A stretch of 64,000 bases of DNA. Origin: Jiella marina. Its GTDB lineage: Bacteria > Pseudomonadota > Alphaproteobacteria > Rhizobiales > Rhizobiaceae. Position numbers and translations under genes: made by a program. Where the stretch lies: positions 62,001 to 126,000 of the forward strand of contig NZ_JAKQZG010000012.1 of the NCBI RefSeq assembly GCF_024359545.1, in the 5' to 3' direction. Within the stretch, counting starts at the first letter, position 1. The number at the start of each line of letters is the position of its first letter. Positions 43,939-51,959 of this stretch are shown here, in pieces. The notes beneath the pieces are model-generated. The model ran no database searches. It was not told where the DNA came from and saw nothing but the letters and a program-made list of their open reading frames with translations.

Positions 43939-46038
43939 ATGGCGATATCCGACGAGACGTCGCCCAATCGGCGTTGGCCGATCCTCTCGCTGCGCCTTCT
44001 TGCCACGACGATCGGCGTCGCGGCGCTGCAGTTCGCCGGTGTCATCGCGACGGGATTGTTCGTCCACCTGATGCCAGCGGAGACGGCATGGGGGTGGTGG
44101 GTTCCGCTATGGATTCCGGCTGGAACCGCGATGGCGCTGGTGCTGTGCTTCGGTCCCATCGTCGCCCCCGGAATATGGCTCGGGGCGCTTCTGGGCGAAC
44201 TTCACTTCGGGTCGCCTCTGCTGGCCTGGACTATGCTTCCCCTCATCAACACGCTCTGCCCCATCCTGGTGTATTGGGGCTTGAAGCGGCTGCATATCCA
44301 GGCCAGCGAGTTTCTGTCGACCACGCACAACGCTTTCGTTTTCCTTGCCCTGATGATTGTGGTCGAGGCACTGTTCTGCGCTACGGTGGGATCGGTTCTT
44401 CTGGACCCCACCATCGTGACGGATCCAAATACCTTCTTCTTGCGATGGGGAAGATGGGCGCTTGGCAACATCAGTGCTGATCTTGTCGTCGGTGTCGCGC
44501 TGTTCTGCCTGATCCAATCGGTTCGACGTCCCCATGAGCGACCACGCCTGGCCTCCTGGATCGTGATCGTCGCAGGCGTGATTGGTGCGGCGTTCCTCTT
44601 CTCGGACTGGACAAACCGCTTCGGCCTGGCATTCCTGCCGGCCAGCTTCGCCCTGTTCCCGCTCGCGGTCTGGTCGGGGTTGCGCCAACGGCAGTCAGAG
44701 ACCGCGCTTCTGGTCATGGCCATCGCCTTGACCGTCTCGGTTTCGACAGCGATGGGACACGGCATTTTCGCGGCCGCCGGTCCACCGAAACTCAACTCTC
44801 TCGTCCTGCAGGCGTTTCTTTTCGCGTTCAGCCTGACGGCGTTCCTGCTCTCGGCAGCCAATGGCGAACGCCTGTCGGTCAATCGCAAGCTCGAAAACAT
44901 GCTCGACGCGCTCGATCTTCTGGTTGCCGAGCGGACCGCTGCCCTGAACGCGGCCAATGATCAGCTCAAGGCCGAAATCAAAGATGGGCGCAGGACAAGC
45001 GCGATCATGCGCGGCCATAGCCATATCATGCAAATGCTCGCCAAGGGTGCGACACGTGAGGCGATGCTCGAAGCGCTTGTCTGCGAGTTTCGCCGTATCG
45101 AGCCCCAATTTGAGGCGGCGATCCTCTTGCGGAGCGAGAGCACGGAATGGCGCGTGGTGGCCGGGCCATCGTCTGCCCAGGCTTTCGCCCTGTTCGCAAG
45201 ACGCCTCGCCCAGACGACACGGGAGGACTACGCCCAGTCGTCGGGGGGCGAGACCGCTCCAAGTCTCATGCGCAAGCGCCTCGCCCATGCCTTCTCCGTG
45301 GGGAGCAACGCCAAGGACGAGGCCGCTCTCGCCGCCATTCACGCCCTGACGATCCCGCTTGGCCTCGACGATGACGACGAGGCCCTGTTCTGCGTTCGTG
45401 GCAAAGACCCGGCCTCGCGCGGCTATGACGTTGATTTCGTTGCCGACACCGCCCGGCTGGCGGGCATCGTCCTGACGCACACCCATTCGATGGACCGGCT
45501 CCATCATGCGGCATCGCATGATTTCATGACCGGTCTCCTCAATCGCCACGGCTTCTTCGAACAGATCGGATCGCTCTGCGAGACACGGCCCGGCACGCAG
45601 GGTCCGGATACGCTGACGATGCTCTTCATCGATCTCGACGGGTTCAAGGCGATCAACGACCAGCTCGGACACGAGATCGGTGATCGGCTGCTGATCGAAA
45701 TCGCTCAGCGCTTCAAGGAAACCCTCGGCCATGACGGGCCGATCTGCCGTTTGGGCGGCGACGAATTCGTCGTCGCGCTGATCGGAGACGGCGACGCCCG
45801 GAAGGCCGAGCAGATCGCCGAGCGACTGATCCTTGCCTGTCAAAACACGCGAACGCTCGAAAACACCCGCCTTCGGGTCACGCCCAGCATCGGCATCGCG
45901 CAGGGCAACCGAAAGACACGCTCCCCCAGCGCAATTCTCGATCAGGCGGACGCCGCGATGTATGCTGCCAAACGCGAAGGAGGCGATCGGATCCGACTTT
46001 TCGAAAGCGCGCCACTAGCATCGGCGGCGATCGCCTGA
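43939..46038 (+). CDS. diguanylate cyclase with MASE1 membrane sensor
   Basis: 699-aa c-di-GMP synthase. The N-terminal third (about 15-305) is a MASE1-type polytopic sensor (GWWVPLWIPAGTAMALVLCFG; GPIVAPGIWLGALLGELHFG). A coiled linker and GAF-like region (about 330-510) precede the GGDEF domain from about 520 (HDFMTGLLNRHGFFEQIG; FKAINDQLGHEIGDRL; CRLGGDEFVVALIG). The active-site GGDEF is intact, and the RxxD inhibitory site is missing. ATG 43939 has CGAGG upstream. It is divergent from leuA. Confidence 0.9.
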   Translation: MAISDETSPNRRWPILSLRLLATTIGVAALQFAGVIATGLFVHLMPAETAWGWWVPLWIPAGTAMALVLCFGPIVAPGIWLGALLGELHFGSPLLAWTMLPLINTLCPILVYWGLKRLHIQASEFLSTTHNAFVFLALMIVVEALFCATVGSVLLDPTIVTDPNTFFLRWGRWALGNISADLVVGVALFCLIQSVRRPHERPRLASWIVIVAGVIGAAFLFSDWTNRFGLAFLPASFALFPLAVWSGLRQRQSETALLVMAIALTVSVSTAMGHGIFAAAGPPKLNSLVLQAFLFAFSLTAFLLSAANGERLSVNRKLENMLDALDLLVAERTAALNAANDQLKAEIKDGRRTSAIMRGHSHIMQMLAKGATREAMLEALVCEFRRIEPQFEAAILLRSESTEWRVVAGPSSAQAFALFARRLAQTTREDYAQSSGGETAPSLMRKRLAHAFSVGSNAKDEAALAAIHALTIPLGLDDDDEALFCVRGKDPASRGYDVDFVADTARLAGIVLTHTHSMDRLHHAASHDFMTGLLNRHGFFEQIGSLCETRPGTQGPDTLTMLFIDLDGFKAINDQLGHEIGDRLLIEIAQRFKETLGHDGPICRLGGDEFVVALIGDGDARKAEQIAERLILACQNTRTLENTRLRVTPSIGIAQGNRKTRSPSAILDQADAAMYAAKREGGDRIRLFESAPLASAAIA

Positions 46039-46071
46039 AGACTACCACTATCTCTACCTGTGATAAATTTC

Positions 46072-46101
46072 TTGTAAAAATTTTCGCTTTAGTTGTATTT
46101 T
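46072..46101 (+). promoter_or_regulatory. predicted promoter of the EF-hand-loop gene
   Basis: TTGTAA (46072-46077) and TATTTT (46096-46101) are 18 bp apart in an AT-rich stretch unlike the rest of the window. AAGGAGG (46111-46117) follows as a near-perfect ribosome site before ATG 46124. Confidence 0.5.
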
Positions 46102-46123
46102 AGTCTCCCGAAGGAGGCTACCT

Positions 46124-46594
46124 ATGGCAAAGCGCACCATCGACTGGATCATCGTTCGCGATTTCAAAAAGAGAGAAATCGGGGCCATTGGCTTCATTGG
46201 AAACAAGGCCGCTGTCATCGGAAGCTTTTACGATTACAGGGACGGCAACATGGATGGGCAGGTCAGCCTCGGCGAACGAATTGCCGCAATGATTTCCCCA
46301 TTCGACCTAAAAAGACGAGCAATCGTCGAGGTTGCCATGACTGCACGATACGATCCCAACGTGCTGATGCGCGATACAAGTTTCGCCCAAATGGCTGCCC
46401 ATCACTATCTGAGCTTCGCGGCCGGACTGATCAATGACGGCGTATATGCAGTGTATTTCAGCCGAGGCGTGAAGTCGATTGCTGGCGCCGTTGCAGGTCG
46501 CGTCGCAGCCGGAACGATCAAGCAATTTCTCATCCGCAAGGGCATGGAGAAGGCTGTACGTGAAATCTATGATGAAGCCATGATACCGCATTGA
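46124..46594 (+). CDS. unknown protein with EF-hand-like calcium loop, atypical composition
   Basis: 156-aa protein I do not recognise. Residues 40-51 read DGNMDGQVSLGE, which fits the canonical EF-hand loop: ligand positions Asp40, Asn42 and Asp44, Gly45, hydrophobic Val47 and Glu51. Only one loop is seen. The remainder is helical, with a hydrophobic alternating segment near 118-140 (SIAGAVAGRVAAGTIKQFLI). Base composition is visibly lower in GC than neighbours, with AGA, AGG and CTA codons that are rare elsewhere in the window; this suggests acquisition by transfer. It has its own promoter and a very strong ribosome site. Confidence 0.7.
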   Translation: MAKRTIDWIIVRDFKKREIGAIGFIGNKAAVIGSFYDYRDGNMDGQVSLGERIAAMISPFDLKRRAIVEVAMTARYDPNVLMRDTSFAQMAAHHYLSFAAGLINDGVYAVYFSRGVKSIAGAVAGRVAAGTIKQFLIRKGMEKAVREIYDEAMIPH

Positions 46595-46608
46595 TCTTCG
46601 TCTTCACC

Positions 46609-47511
46609 TCATAACACCGGCACGCCGACCTGCTTGGCCTCCTCCTCCGGCTCCACATGAATGGAGACACGCACGCCGGTGAATTCCTCCTGTAGCGCGT
46701 CCTCGATCCGGTCGCAGATGCAATGGGCGTCGCCGACGGTCATGGCGCTCGGGACGACCAGGTGAAATTCGATGAACATTGCCCGGCCCGCCAGCCGCGT
46801 CTTGAGATCGTGGACCTCGAGCGCGCCATCGGCATTGGCGGAGATCGTCTCGCGCACCCGCGCCTCGGATTCCGGCTCGATCGCCTGATCCATCAGTCCG
46901 GAGAGCGACGACATGACGACCTTGGCGCCTTCCCGCAGGATGTTCAGCGCGACGACCGCTGCCAGGATGGGATCGAGCACGGACCATCCGGTCACCGTCG
47001 CAAGGCCGAGCCCGAGAAGCACGCCGACCGACGTCACGACATCGGCCATGATGTGCCGCCCGTCGGCGGCGAAGGCCGGCGAATTGTGCGATCGTCCGCG
47101 GCGGATCAGATACAATGCCCAGCCGGCATTGATCGCCGTTGCCACCCCGTTGATCAACATGCCTTCGAGGGGTGCCTCGAAAGTGCGGGGCACCTGATAC
47201 GCCAACCATGCCTCACGCAGGATGACGAGCGCGGCAACGACGATGAGCACGCCTTCCACCACGGCCGAGAAATACTCCGCCTTGGTGTGGCCGAACGGAT
47301 GGTCGCTGTCGGCCGGCTTGTAGCTCACATAGATTGCCCAGAGCGCGACCAGGCCGGCCACCACGTTGACGACCGATTCCAGCGCGTCGGAAAACAGCGC
47401 GACCGATCCCGTGACCCAATAGGCGTAGTATTTGATCGCGAGCACCAGCAACGCGACCACAACCGTCAGGGCCGCGATCCGCTTGGCGACCGAAGCTTTG
47501 CCATCTGCCAT
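46609..47511 (-). CDS. cation diffusion facilitator family transporter
   Basis: 300-aa metal/proton antiporter exporting a divalent cation (Zn, Mn, Fe or Cd). It has six membrane segments, with metal-site residues in LFSDALESVVNVVAGL (TM2) and HIMADVVTSVGVLLG (TM5), HPFGHTKAEYFSAVVEG between them, and a cytoplasmic C-terminal ferredoxin-like domain (GALEVHDLKTRLAGRAMFIE). The DALES-type TM2 is common in rhizobial Mn/Fe/Zn exporters, but metal choice cannot be read from sequence with certainty. Confidence 0.92.
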   Translation of the reverse strand: MADGKASVAKRIAALTVVVALLVLAIKYYAYWVTGSVALFSDALESVVNVVAGLVALWAIYVSYKPADSDHPFGHTKAEYFSAVVEGVLIVVAALVILREAWLAYQVPRTFEAPLEGMLINGVATAINAGWALYLIRRGRSHNSPAFAADGRHIMADVVTSVGVLLGLGLATVTGWSVLDPILAAVVALNILREGAKVVMSSLSGLMDQAIEPESEARVRETISANADGALEVHDLKTRLAGRAMFIEFHLVVPSAMTVGDAHCICDRIEDALQEEFTGVRVSIHVEPEEEAKQVGVPVL

Positions 47512-47530
47512 CTGTTCGTCAGCGCCTAGA

Positions 47531-47574
47531 GCATGATGCGGAGAGTTTGCACGATCCTGCCGACAGGATCATGC
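47531..47574. repeat. palindromic intergenic element (RIME-like candidate)
   Basis: GCATGAT (47531-47537) is repeated inverted as ATCATGC (47568-47574), and inside lies GATCCTG-CCGA-CAGGATC, a 7-bp hairpin that shares bases with the outer arm. The AGAGCATGATGCGG start resembles short palindromic elements scattered between rhizobial genes. Only one copy was seen in this window. Confidence 0.4.
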
Positions 47575-47590
47575 GTCAGGACAAGCGGTC

Positions 47591-47622
47591 GGAGCGGGAT
47601 GACGAGGAGCTCATCCCGCTCC
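47591..47622 (-). terminator. hairpin at the 3' end of trpE(G)
   Basis: GGAGCGGGATGA and TCATCCCGCTCC form a perfect 12-bp stem with an 8-base loop, 10 bp after the trpE(G) stop. No T-run follows on the minus strand, so it may stabilise the mRNA end or act as a weak terminator. Confidence 0.5.
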
Positions 47623-47631
47623 GTCCCGGGT

Positions 47632-49821
47632 TCAGGCGGCTTTTTCCCGCGCCTTGCGCGGTAAATGCGCGACGATGTTCTCGATCATGCGCATGCCGGC
47701 GTCGCCGCCAAGGCTCATGATGCTCTCCGGGTGGAACTGAACGGCCGCGACCGGCTCGTGCTTGTGTTCGAAGGCCATGACGATGCCGTCCTCGGTTTCC
47801 GCCGTCACCTCGAAATCCGCCGGCAGTCGCACCGGATCGGCGAAGATGGAATGATAGCGCCCCACCGTGATTTCGTGGGGGAGGCCGGAGAAGATCAGGC
47901 CCGGATTGCCCACGCGAATGCGAGAGGGCTTGCCGTGCACGGGCACGTGCAGCGTCCGGAGCGCGCCGCCATAGGCTTCGGCGAGCGCCTGCAGGCCGAG
48001 ACAGACACCGAAGATCGCCGAGCCACGCTCGCGGGCCGCGGCGATCGTGCCCCTGCAGTCGAAATCCGCCGGCGCGCCCGGCCCGGGTGACAGCACGACC
48101 AGGTCGGGATCGATCCGCTCGAAGACCTCCGCCGGCACCGGCGTGCGCACCGTCGCGACGCTCGCCCCCGTCTGGCGTAAATAGTTCGCCAGCGTGTGGA
48201 CGAAGGAGTCTTCGTGGTCGACGAGGAGGATCTTCAGCCCCTGCCCCACCCGCGCGGTCTCGCGCACACCGGTCGCGGCATTGGAGGCGCCAGCCTCGCG
48301 GATCGCGCCGAGAAGCGCAGAGGCCTTCAGCTCCGTCTCGGCCTCTTCCTCTTCAGGGTTTGAATCGTAGAGCAGCGTCGCGCCGGCCCGCACCTCGGCG
48401 ATGCCATCCTTCAGCCGGATGGTGCGCAGCGTCAGGCCGGTGTTCATGTCGCCATTGAAATGCACCATGCCGACGGCGCCGCCATACCAGGCCCGCGGGC
48501 TCTTCTCGTGCTTCTCGATGAAGCGCATGGCCCAGAGCTTCGGCGCACCGGTGACCGTCACGGCCCAGGCGTGGGACAGGAAGGCGTCGAAGGCGTCCAT
48601 GTCGTCGCGAAGCCGGCCTTCGATGTGATCCACGGTGTGGATGAGGCGCGAATACATCTCGATCTGGCGCCGACCGATGACCTTCACCGACCCCGGCTCG
48701 CACACCCGGCTCTTGTCGTTGCGGTCGACGTCGGAGCACATGGTGAGTTCCGACTCGTCCTTCTTCGAGTTCAAAAGCTTCAGGATTTGCTCGGAATCCG
48801 AGATCGCATCCTCGCCGCGCTTGATCGTGCCAGAGATCGGGCAGGTCTCGACGCGCCGGCCATTGACCCGCACGAACATTTCCGGGCTCGCCCCGATCAG
48901 GAACTCGTTCTCGCCGAGATTGATCAGGAAGGAATAGGGCGACGGATTCACCGCCTTGAGGCGGCGGGAAATCTCCGAGGGACGGTGTTCGGCCCGTTCG
49001 TAGAAGACCTGGCCCGGCACCACTTCGAAGAGATCGCCCCGGATGAAACGCTCCTTGGCCTGGCGGACGAGGTCAGCATATTCGCCGGGCCGATGGTCGC
49101 CGCGCGACGGGATGGTGTCGGCCGAGGCGAACGGAGCCGGAGCTCCTCCCCCTTCGCGATCGGCCGTCGAGAGCCCGTCGCGCTCGAAAGCGTAGCGGGT
49201 GAGATAGGCCGAGGCGGAATAATGATCGACCTCGAGCAACTCGTCGGGGAGATACAGCACCAGATCGCGGCGCTCCGGATCACGCGCCTGGACCTCCTCC
49301 ACCGGGTCGAACTGAAAGGCGAGATCGTAGCCGAAGGCACCGTAGAGGCCGATGGCGCCGTCCTCGTCGGAGCGAAACAGCGAGACGATCCGGCGCAGGA
49401 CCGAGAAGACCGTCGGGATGCGCGAGCGTTCCTCTTCGGTGACGGAACCGGCCGGCTCGGCGACCCGGACCTCCACGCGATCGTCCAGCCGCTCCAGCGA
49501 AGCGATCTCCTTGCCGCCTTCCAGGGCGTCGGCGATCCATCCCGCGATGAGCGCGCCCCGCGGATTGAGCGCCTCGATCCAAAGATGCCGCCCCCGCGAT
49601 GCGATCGCGACAGGAGGGTCGACGAAAGCCACGTCCTGGCGCGTGTAGCGACCGGGATATTCGTAGTTCGAGAACAGGATCGCGCCGCGCCGCGCATCCA
49701 GCCGGTCGAAATAGGGCTCGATCGCGCCCGCATAGGCCACGCGTTCGCGCCGGCGCGAGACCGTGATGCCACCGGCGGTCACGTAACGCTCGCTGCCATC
49801 TTGAAGATGTTCGCTCACCAT
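47632..49821 (-). CDS. trpE(G): anthranilate synthase, fused TrpE-TrpG
   Basis: 729-aa fusion that makes anthranilate from chorismate and glutamine, the first step of tryptophan synthesis. The TrpE part (about 1-510) has the chorismate-binding [20 protein letters not shown] (shown in part), [20 protein letters not shown] and [20 protein letters not shown]. The glutamine amidotransferase part (about 535-720) has [28 protein letters not shown], the Cys nucleophile in [15 protein letters not shown] and the His-Glu pair in VQFHPES. The fusion is typical of rhizobia. ATG 49821 follows GGAG. It is controlled by the trpL attenuator upstream. Confidence 0.97.
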   Translation of the reverse strand: MVSEHLQDGSERYVTAGGITVSRRRERVAYAGAIEPYFDRLDARRGAILFSNYEYPGRYTRQDVAFVDPPVAIASRGRHLWIEALNPRGALIAGWIADALEGGKEIASLERLDDRVEVRVAEPAGSVTEEERSRIPTVFSVLRRIVSLFRSDEDGAIGLYGAFGYDLAFQFDPVEEVQARDPERRDLVLYLPDELLEVDHYSASAYLTRYAFERDGLSTADREGGGAPAPFASADTIPSRGDHRPGEYADLVRQAKERFIRGDLFEVVPGQVFYERAEHRPSEISRRLKAVNPSPYSFLINLGENEFLIGASPEMFVRVNGRRVETCPISGTIKRGEDAISDSEQILKLLNSKKDESELTMCSDVDRNDKSRVCEPGSVKVIGRRQIEMYSRLIHTVDHIEGRLRDDMDAFDAFLSHAWAVTVTGAPKLWAMRFIEKHEKSPRAWYGGAVGMVHFNGDMNTGLTLRTIRLKDGIAEVRAGATLLYDSNPEEEEAETELKASALLGAIREAGASNAATGVRETARVGQGLKILLVDHEDSFVHTLANYLRQTGASVATVRTPVPAEVFERIDPDLVVLSPGPGAPADFDCRGTIAAARERGSAIFGVCLGLQALAEAYGGALRTLHVPVHGKPSRIRVGNPGLIFSGLPHEITVGRYHSIFADPVRLPADFEVTAETEDGIVMAFEHKHEPVAAVQFHPESIMSLGGDAGMRMIENIVAHLPRKAREKAA

Positions 49822-49864
49822 CCCTTGTCTCCGGGTCTTCAGCCCCACAGGCCGGACGCTTTGC

Positions 49865-49896
49865 GAAAAAGGCCGCCCGGATTGCGAGGCGGCCTT
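49865..49896 (-). terminator. trp attenuator terminator
   Basis: On the minus strand AAGGCCGCC and GGCGGCCTT form a GC-rich stem (49896-49869) followed by TTTTT. It sits between trpL and trpE(G), the normal place for the terminator that forms when tryptophan is plentiful. Confidence 0.92.
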
Positions 49897-49932
49897 CTTG
49901 TCTGGTCACAGACGTGACGGTTCGGCCGCTGT

Positions 49933-49980
49933 TTAGCGCGCCCACCACCAACGGTTCATCGTGACGATCGATTGTCTCAT
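49933..49980 (-). CDS. trpL: trp leader peptide
   Basis: 15-codon leader reading MRQSIVTMNRWWWAR, then TAA. The three Trp codons in a row make translation sensitive to charged tRNA-Trp. Stalling there should prevent the terminator at 49865-49896 from forming, so trpE(G) is transcribed. The ATG lies seven bases after a -10-like TATCGG, so the mRNA is probably leaderless, as known for trpL in Sinorhizobium. In that genus the released leader RNA and the peptide also act in trans; whether that holds here is inference. Confidence 0.92.
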   Translation of the reverse strand: MRQSIVTMNRWWWAR

Positions 49981-49987
49981 GGAAAAA

Positions 49988-50016
49988 CCGATAGACCGAA
50001 CGCGATCAAAGGGCAA
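49988..50016 (-). promoter_or_regulatory. predicted trpL promoter
   Basis: On the minus strand TTGCCC (50016-50011) is spaced 17 bp from TATCGG (49993-49988). Transcription would begin at or near the trpL ATG at 49980. Confidence 0.55.
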
Positions 50017-50047
50017 TGGGCGACCGCCGGTCAACGAACGGCGCGCC

Positions 50048-51670
50048 TCAGGCTGCAGCAACGATCTCACGCTCCTGTTCCTCAGCCATGTCGAATCCGG
50101 CCAGAAACGCCGCAAAGGCTCCGATCTCCACGGGTCGCGAGATGTGATAGCCCTGGACGTACTCCACCGCCGGTTTGAGTGAGCGAAGGTGACGCAGGCG
50201 CTCCTCCGTCTCGATGCCTTCGACGACGAGCGTCTTGCCGGTCGCATGGACCACCTCGATGGCAAGATCGAGCATGCGCGACTTGACGCTGCCGTTCGGC
50301 GCCATGGCAAAGGCACGGTCAATCTTCACACCGTCAACGGCCAGGTCGACGACATTGTCGATGCTGGAGTATCCGGTTCCGAAATCGTCGATATAGGTCA
50401 TGATCCCGGCCTCCTTCAGCCTGTCGATCTGACACTGCATTTGCCTCACATCGATCGCATCGCTCTCCACAAGCTCGGCGACCAGTTCGAAACGGTCACG
50501 CGTGCCGTCGAACGCGCTGAAGGTCTCGACGAGCGAGGAGTTCATGAGATCGCGCGGGAACAGATTGAAGGTGACCCGCAATCGCCTGTCCGTGGGCAAG
50601 GCCCGAGAGAGGTCTTGGAAAGCGCGCTCCACCACCATCCTGGTGAAGGGCATGGTCAGTCCATATTTCTCGACCAAGGGTATGAACCGATCCGGGTAGA
50701 CGATGCGGTCGTCGACATCCCTCCAGCGCGCCAGAACCTCGCAAGCGACGATCTCGCCGGTCCGCAGATCCATGATCGGCTGATAGAGACACTCGACCGA
50801 CTCCGCTGTCAGATTCCGACGGAAGCGGGCCTCGAAGGACAGATAGTGCGCAAGGGCGGAGCGGCTCTGAAAGCCTGCTCCGGTGGCGAAACAGACCGCG
50901 AGCGTCAGGAAGGCCAGGGCATATCCCTTTTGCTCCCAGAGGATGGATGGCAGCGAAGCTTCCGTCGCGACACAGACATATCCGTTGCCGAGACATTCGA
51001 GATGCCGCTGACGCAATCCCAGCGCGGTCCCGAACGTTGTTTCTCCCTGGATTGTCGCTGCGTAGATTCCCTCTCTACCCATCTGGTGCCAACTCGTCCC
51101 AGGACCGGAGGCAAAGATGGTTTCAACGGCCAACCAGCTCGATTCTTTCCGCGCTTCCTCGCGCATCGGGATGAGGACGGCAAAGTTCTTCTGCCGAACT
51201 ATGGAGGCCTTCAGCCCCGCATGCCCGAGACGGTCGAGAGCCCGATCGACCCAGAGTTCCCCTTCGAGTCCCGAGGAGACGATCGACAGATCCGGCGCTC
51301 CAAGGTCGACCGGCTCGGCGAGAACGCCGCCACTGGACGAGCAGAGGACCGTGTTGCCGCGGATGTGCAGAAAATCGTTCAGCCCATCGGGCAGCAAGGC
51401 CACAGGCTTCAACTGGCTGAAATACTCCTCGCTGCAGGGCGTCGAGGTGACCGTTGTCTCGAGACGGTCGAACGCCGTTACCAGATGGCCTTCCATTTCC
51501 CGATACGGCCCGAGTGCTTCGGCGGATCTTGATGCCATCGCCTCATGCACTGCATGGCTCGTCAAGGTCAGCGCGCCGACGCAAAGCAGCAGAAGAACGA
51601 GGCAGCCAACGAGAATGCCGATGAAGCGTTGCCGTCTGGTCGAAAGAAGGTGACTGACGAGTTTTGCCAT
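50048..51670 (-). CDS. c-di-GMP phosphodiesterase with CSS redox-type sensor (PdeC-like)
   Basis: 540-aa membrane protein predicted to degrade c-di-GMP. Two membrane spans (18-36 and 249-266) enclose a periplasmic CSS-motif domain with Cys79 and Cys110-Ser-Ser. In enterobacterial PdeC proteins the equivalent cysteines form a DSB-dependent disulfide that restrains activity. The EAL domain (290-530) reads EVL (311-313) in place of EAL and keeps Asn369, Asp428-Asp429 (YIDDFGTGYSS), Lys449, Glu484 and Gln506. Activity is therefore likely despite the A-to-V change. dsbB is present in this window at 17 kb. Confidence 0.9.
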   Translation of the reverse strand: MAKLVSHLLSTRRQRFIGILVGCLVLLLLCVGALTLTSHAVHEAMASRSAEALGPYREMEGHLVTAFDRLETTVTSTPCSEEYFSQLKPVALLPDGLNDFLHIRGNTVLCSSSGGVLAEPVDLGAPDLSIVSSGLEGELWVDRALDRLGHAGLKASIVRQKNFAVLIPMREEARKESSWLAVETIFASGPGTSWHQMGREGIYAATIQGETTFGTALGLRQRHLECLGNGYVCVATEASLPSILWEQKGYALAFLTLAVCFATGAGFQSRSALAHYLSFEARFRRNLTAESVECLYQPIMDLRTGEIVACEVLARWRDVDDRIVYPDRFIPLVEKYGLTMPFTRMVVERAFQDLSRALPTDRRLRVTFNLFPRDLMNSSLVETFSAFDGTRDRFELVAELVESDAIDVRQMQCQIDRLKEAGIMTYIDDFGTGYSSIDNVVDLAVDGVKIDRAFAMAPNGSVKSRMLDLAIEVVHATGKTLVVEGIETEERLRHLRSLKPAVEYVQGYHISRPVEIGAFAAFLAGFDMAEEQEREIVAAA

Positions 51671-51959
51671 TCGTAGCGCCCTGTTGCACGTCAGAAGTTC
51701 AACAGGGAATCCATCAAGGATCGCTTAACAAGCCCGATTGCGGTCGATGGAAATAGCCGGTTTTTCCGAACCAAACCCCGTAAAGATCAAAGGCTTCGCG
51801 CGAGATGGTGGAGAGAACGTCTTGGCGAACCGATCGTCCCGAAGTGGTGGAGGATCGAGCCGACATCTTGCTTGCAGGCCTCACCCTTTCTTGGAAAGCG
51901 TGCAGGGATCAGGGGTCGAGGCCGCGGCGGAACACTCGGCCGCCGCGGCCTCGAGGGGT
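51671..51959. other. intergenic region between EAL and fhs genes
   Basis: 289 bp without a supported gene. It contains the promoter of the EAL gene and, next to the fhs stop, the large hairpin described at 51916-51954. No RNA gene is recognisable. Confidence 0.5.
51916..51954 (-). terminator. long hairpin at the 3' end of fhs
   Basis: TCGAGGCCGCGGCGG and CCGCCGCGGCCTCGA are perfect complements (15 bp) with a 9-base loop, 5 bp beyond the fhs stop. On the minus strand it is followed by CCCC, not by T, so it is either a U-less terminator or an mRNA-protecting structure. Confidence 0.6.
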
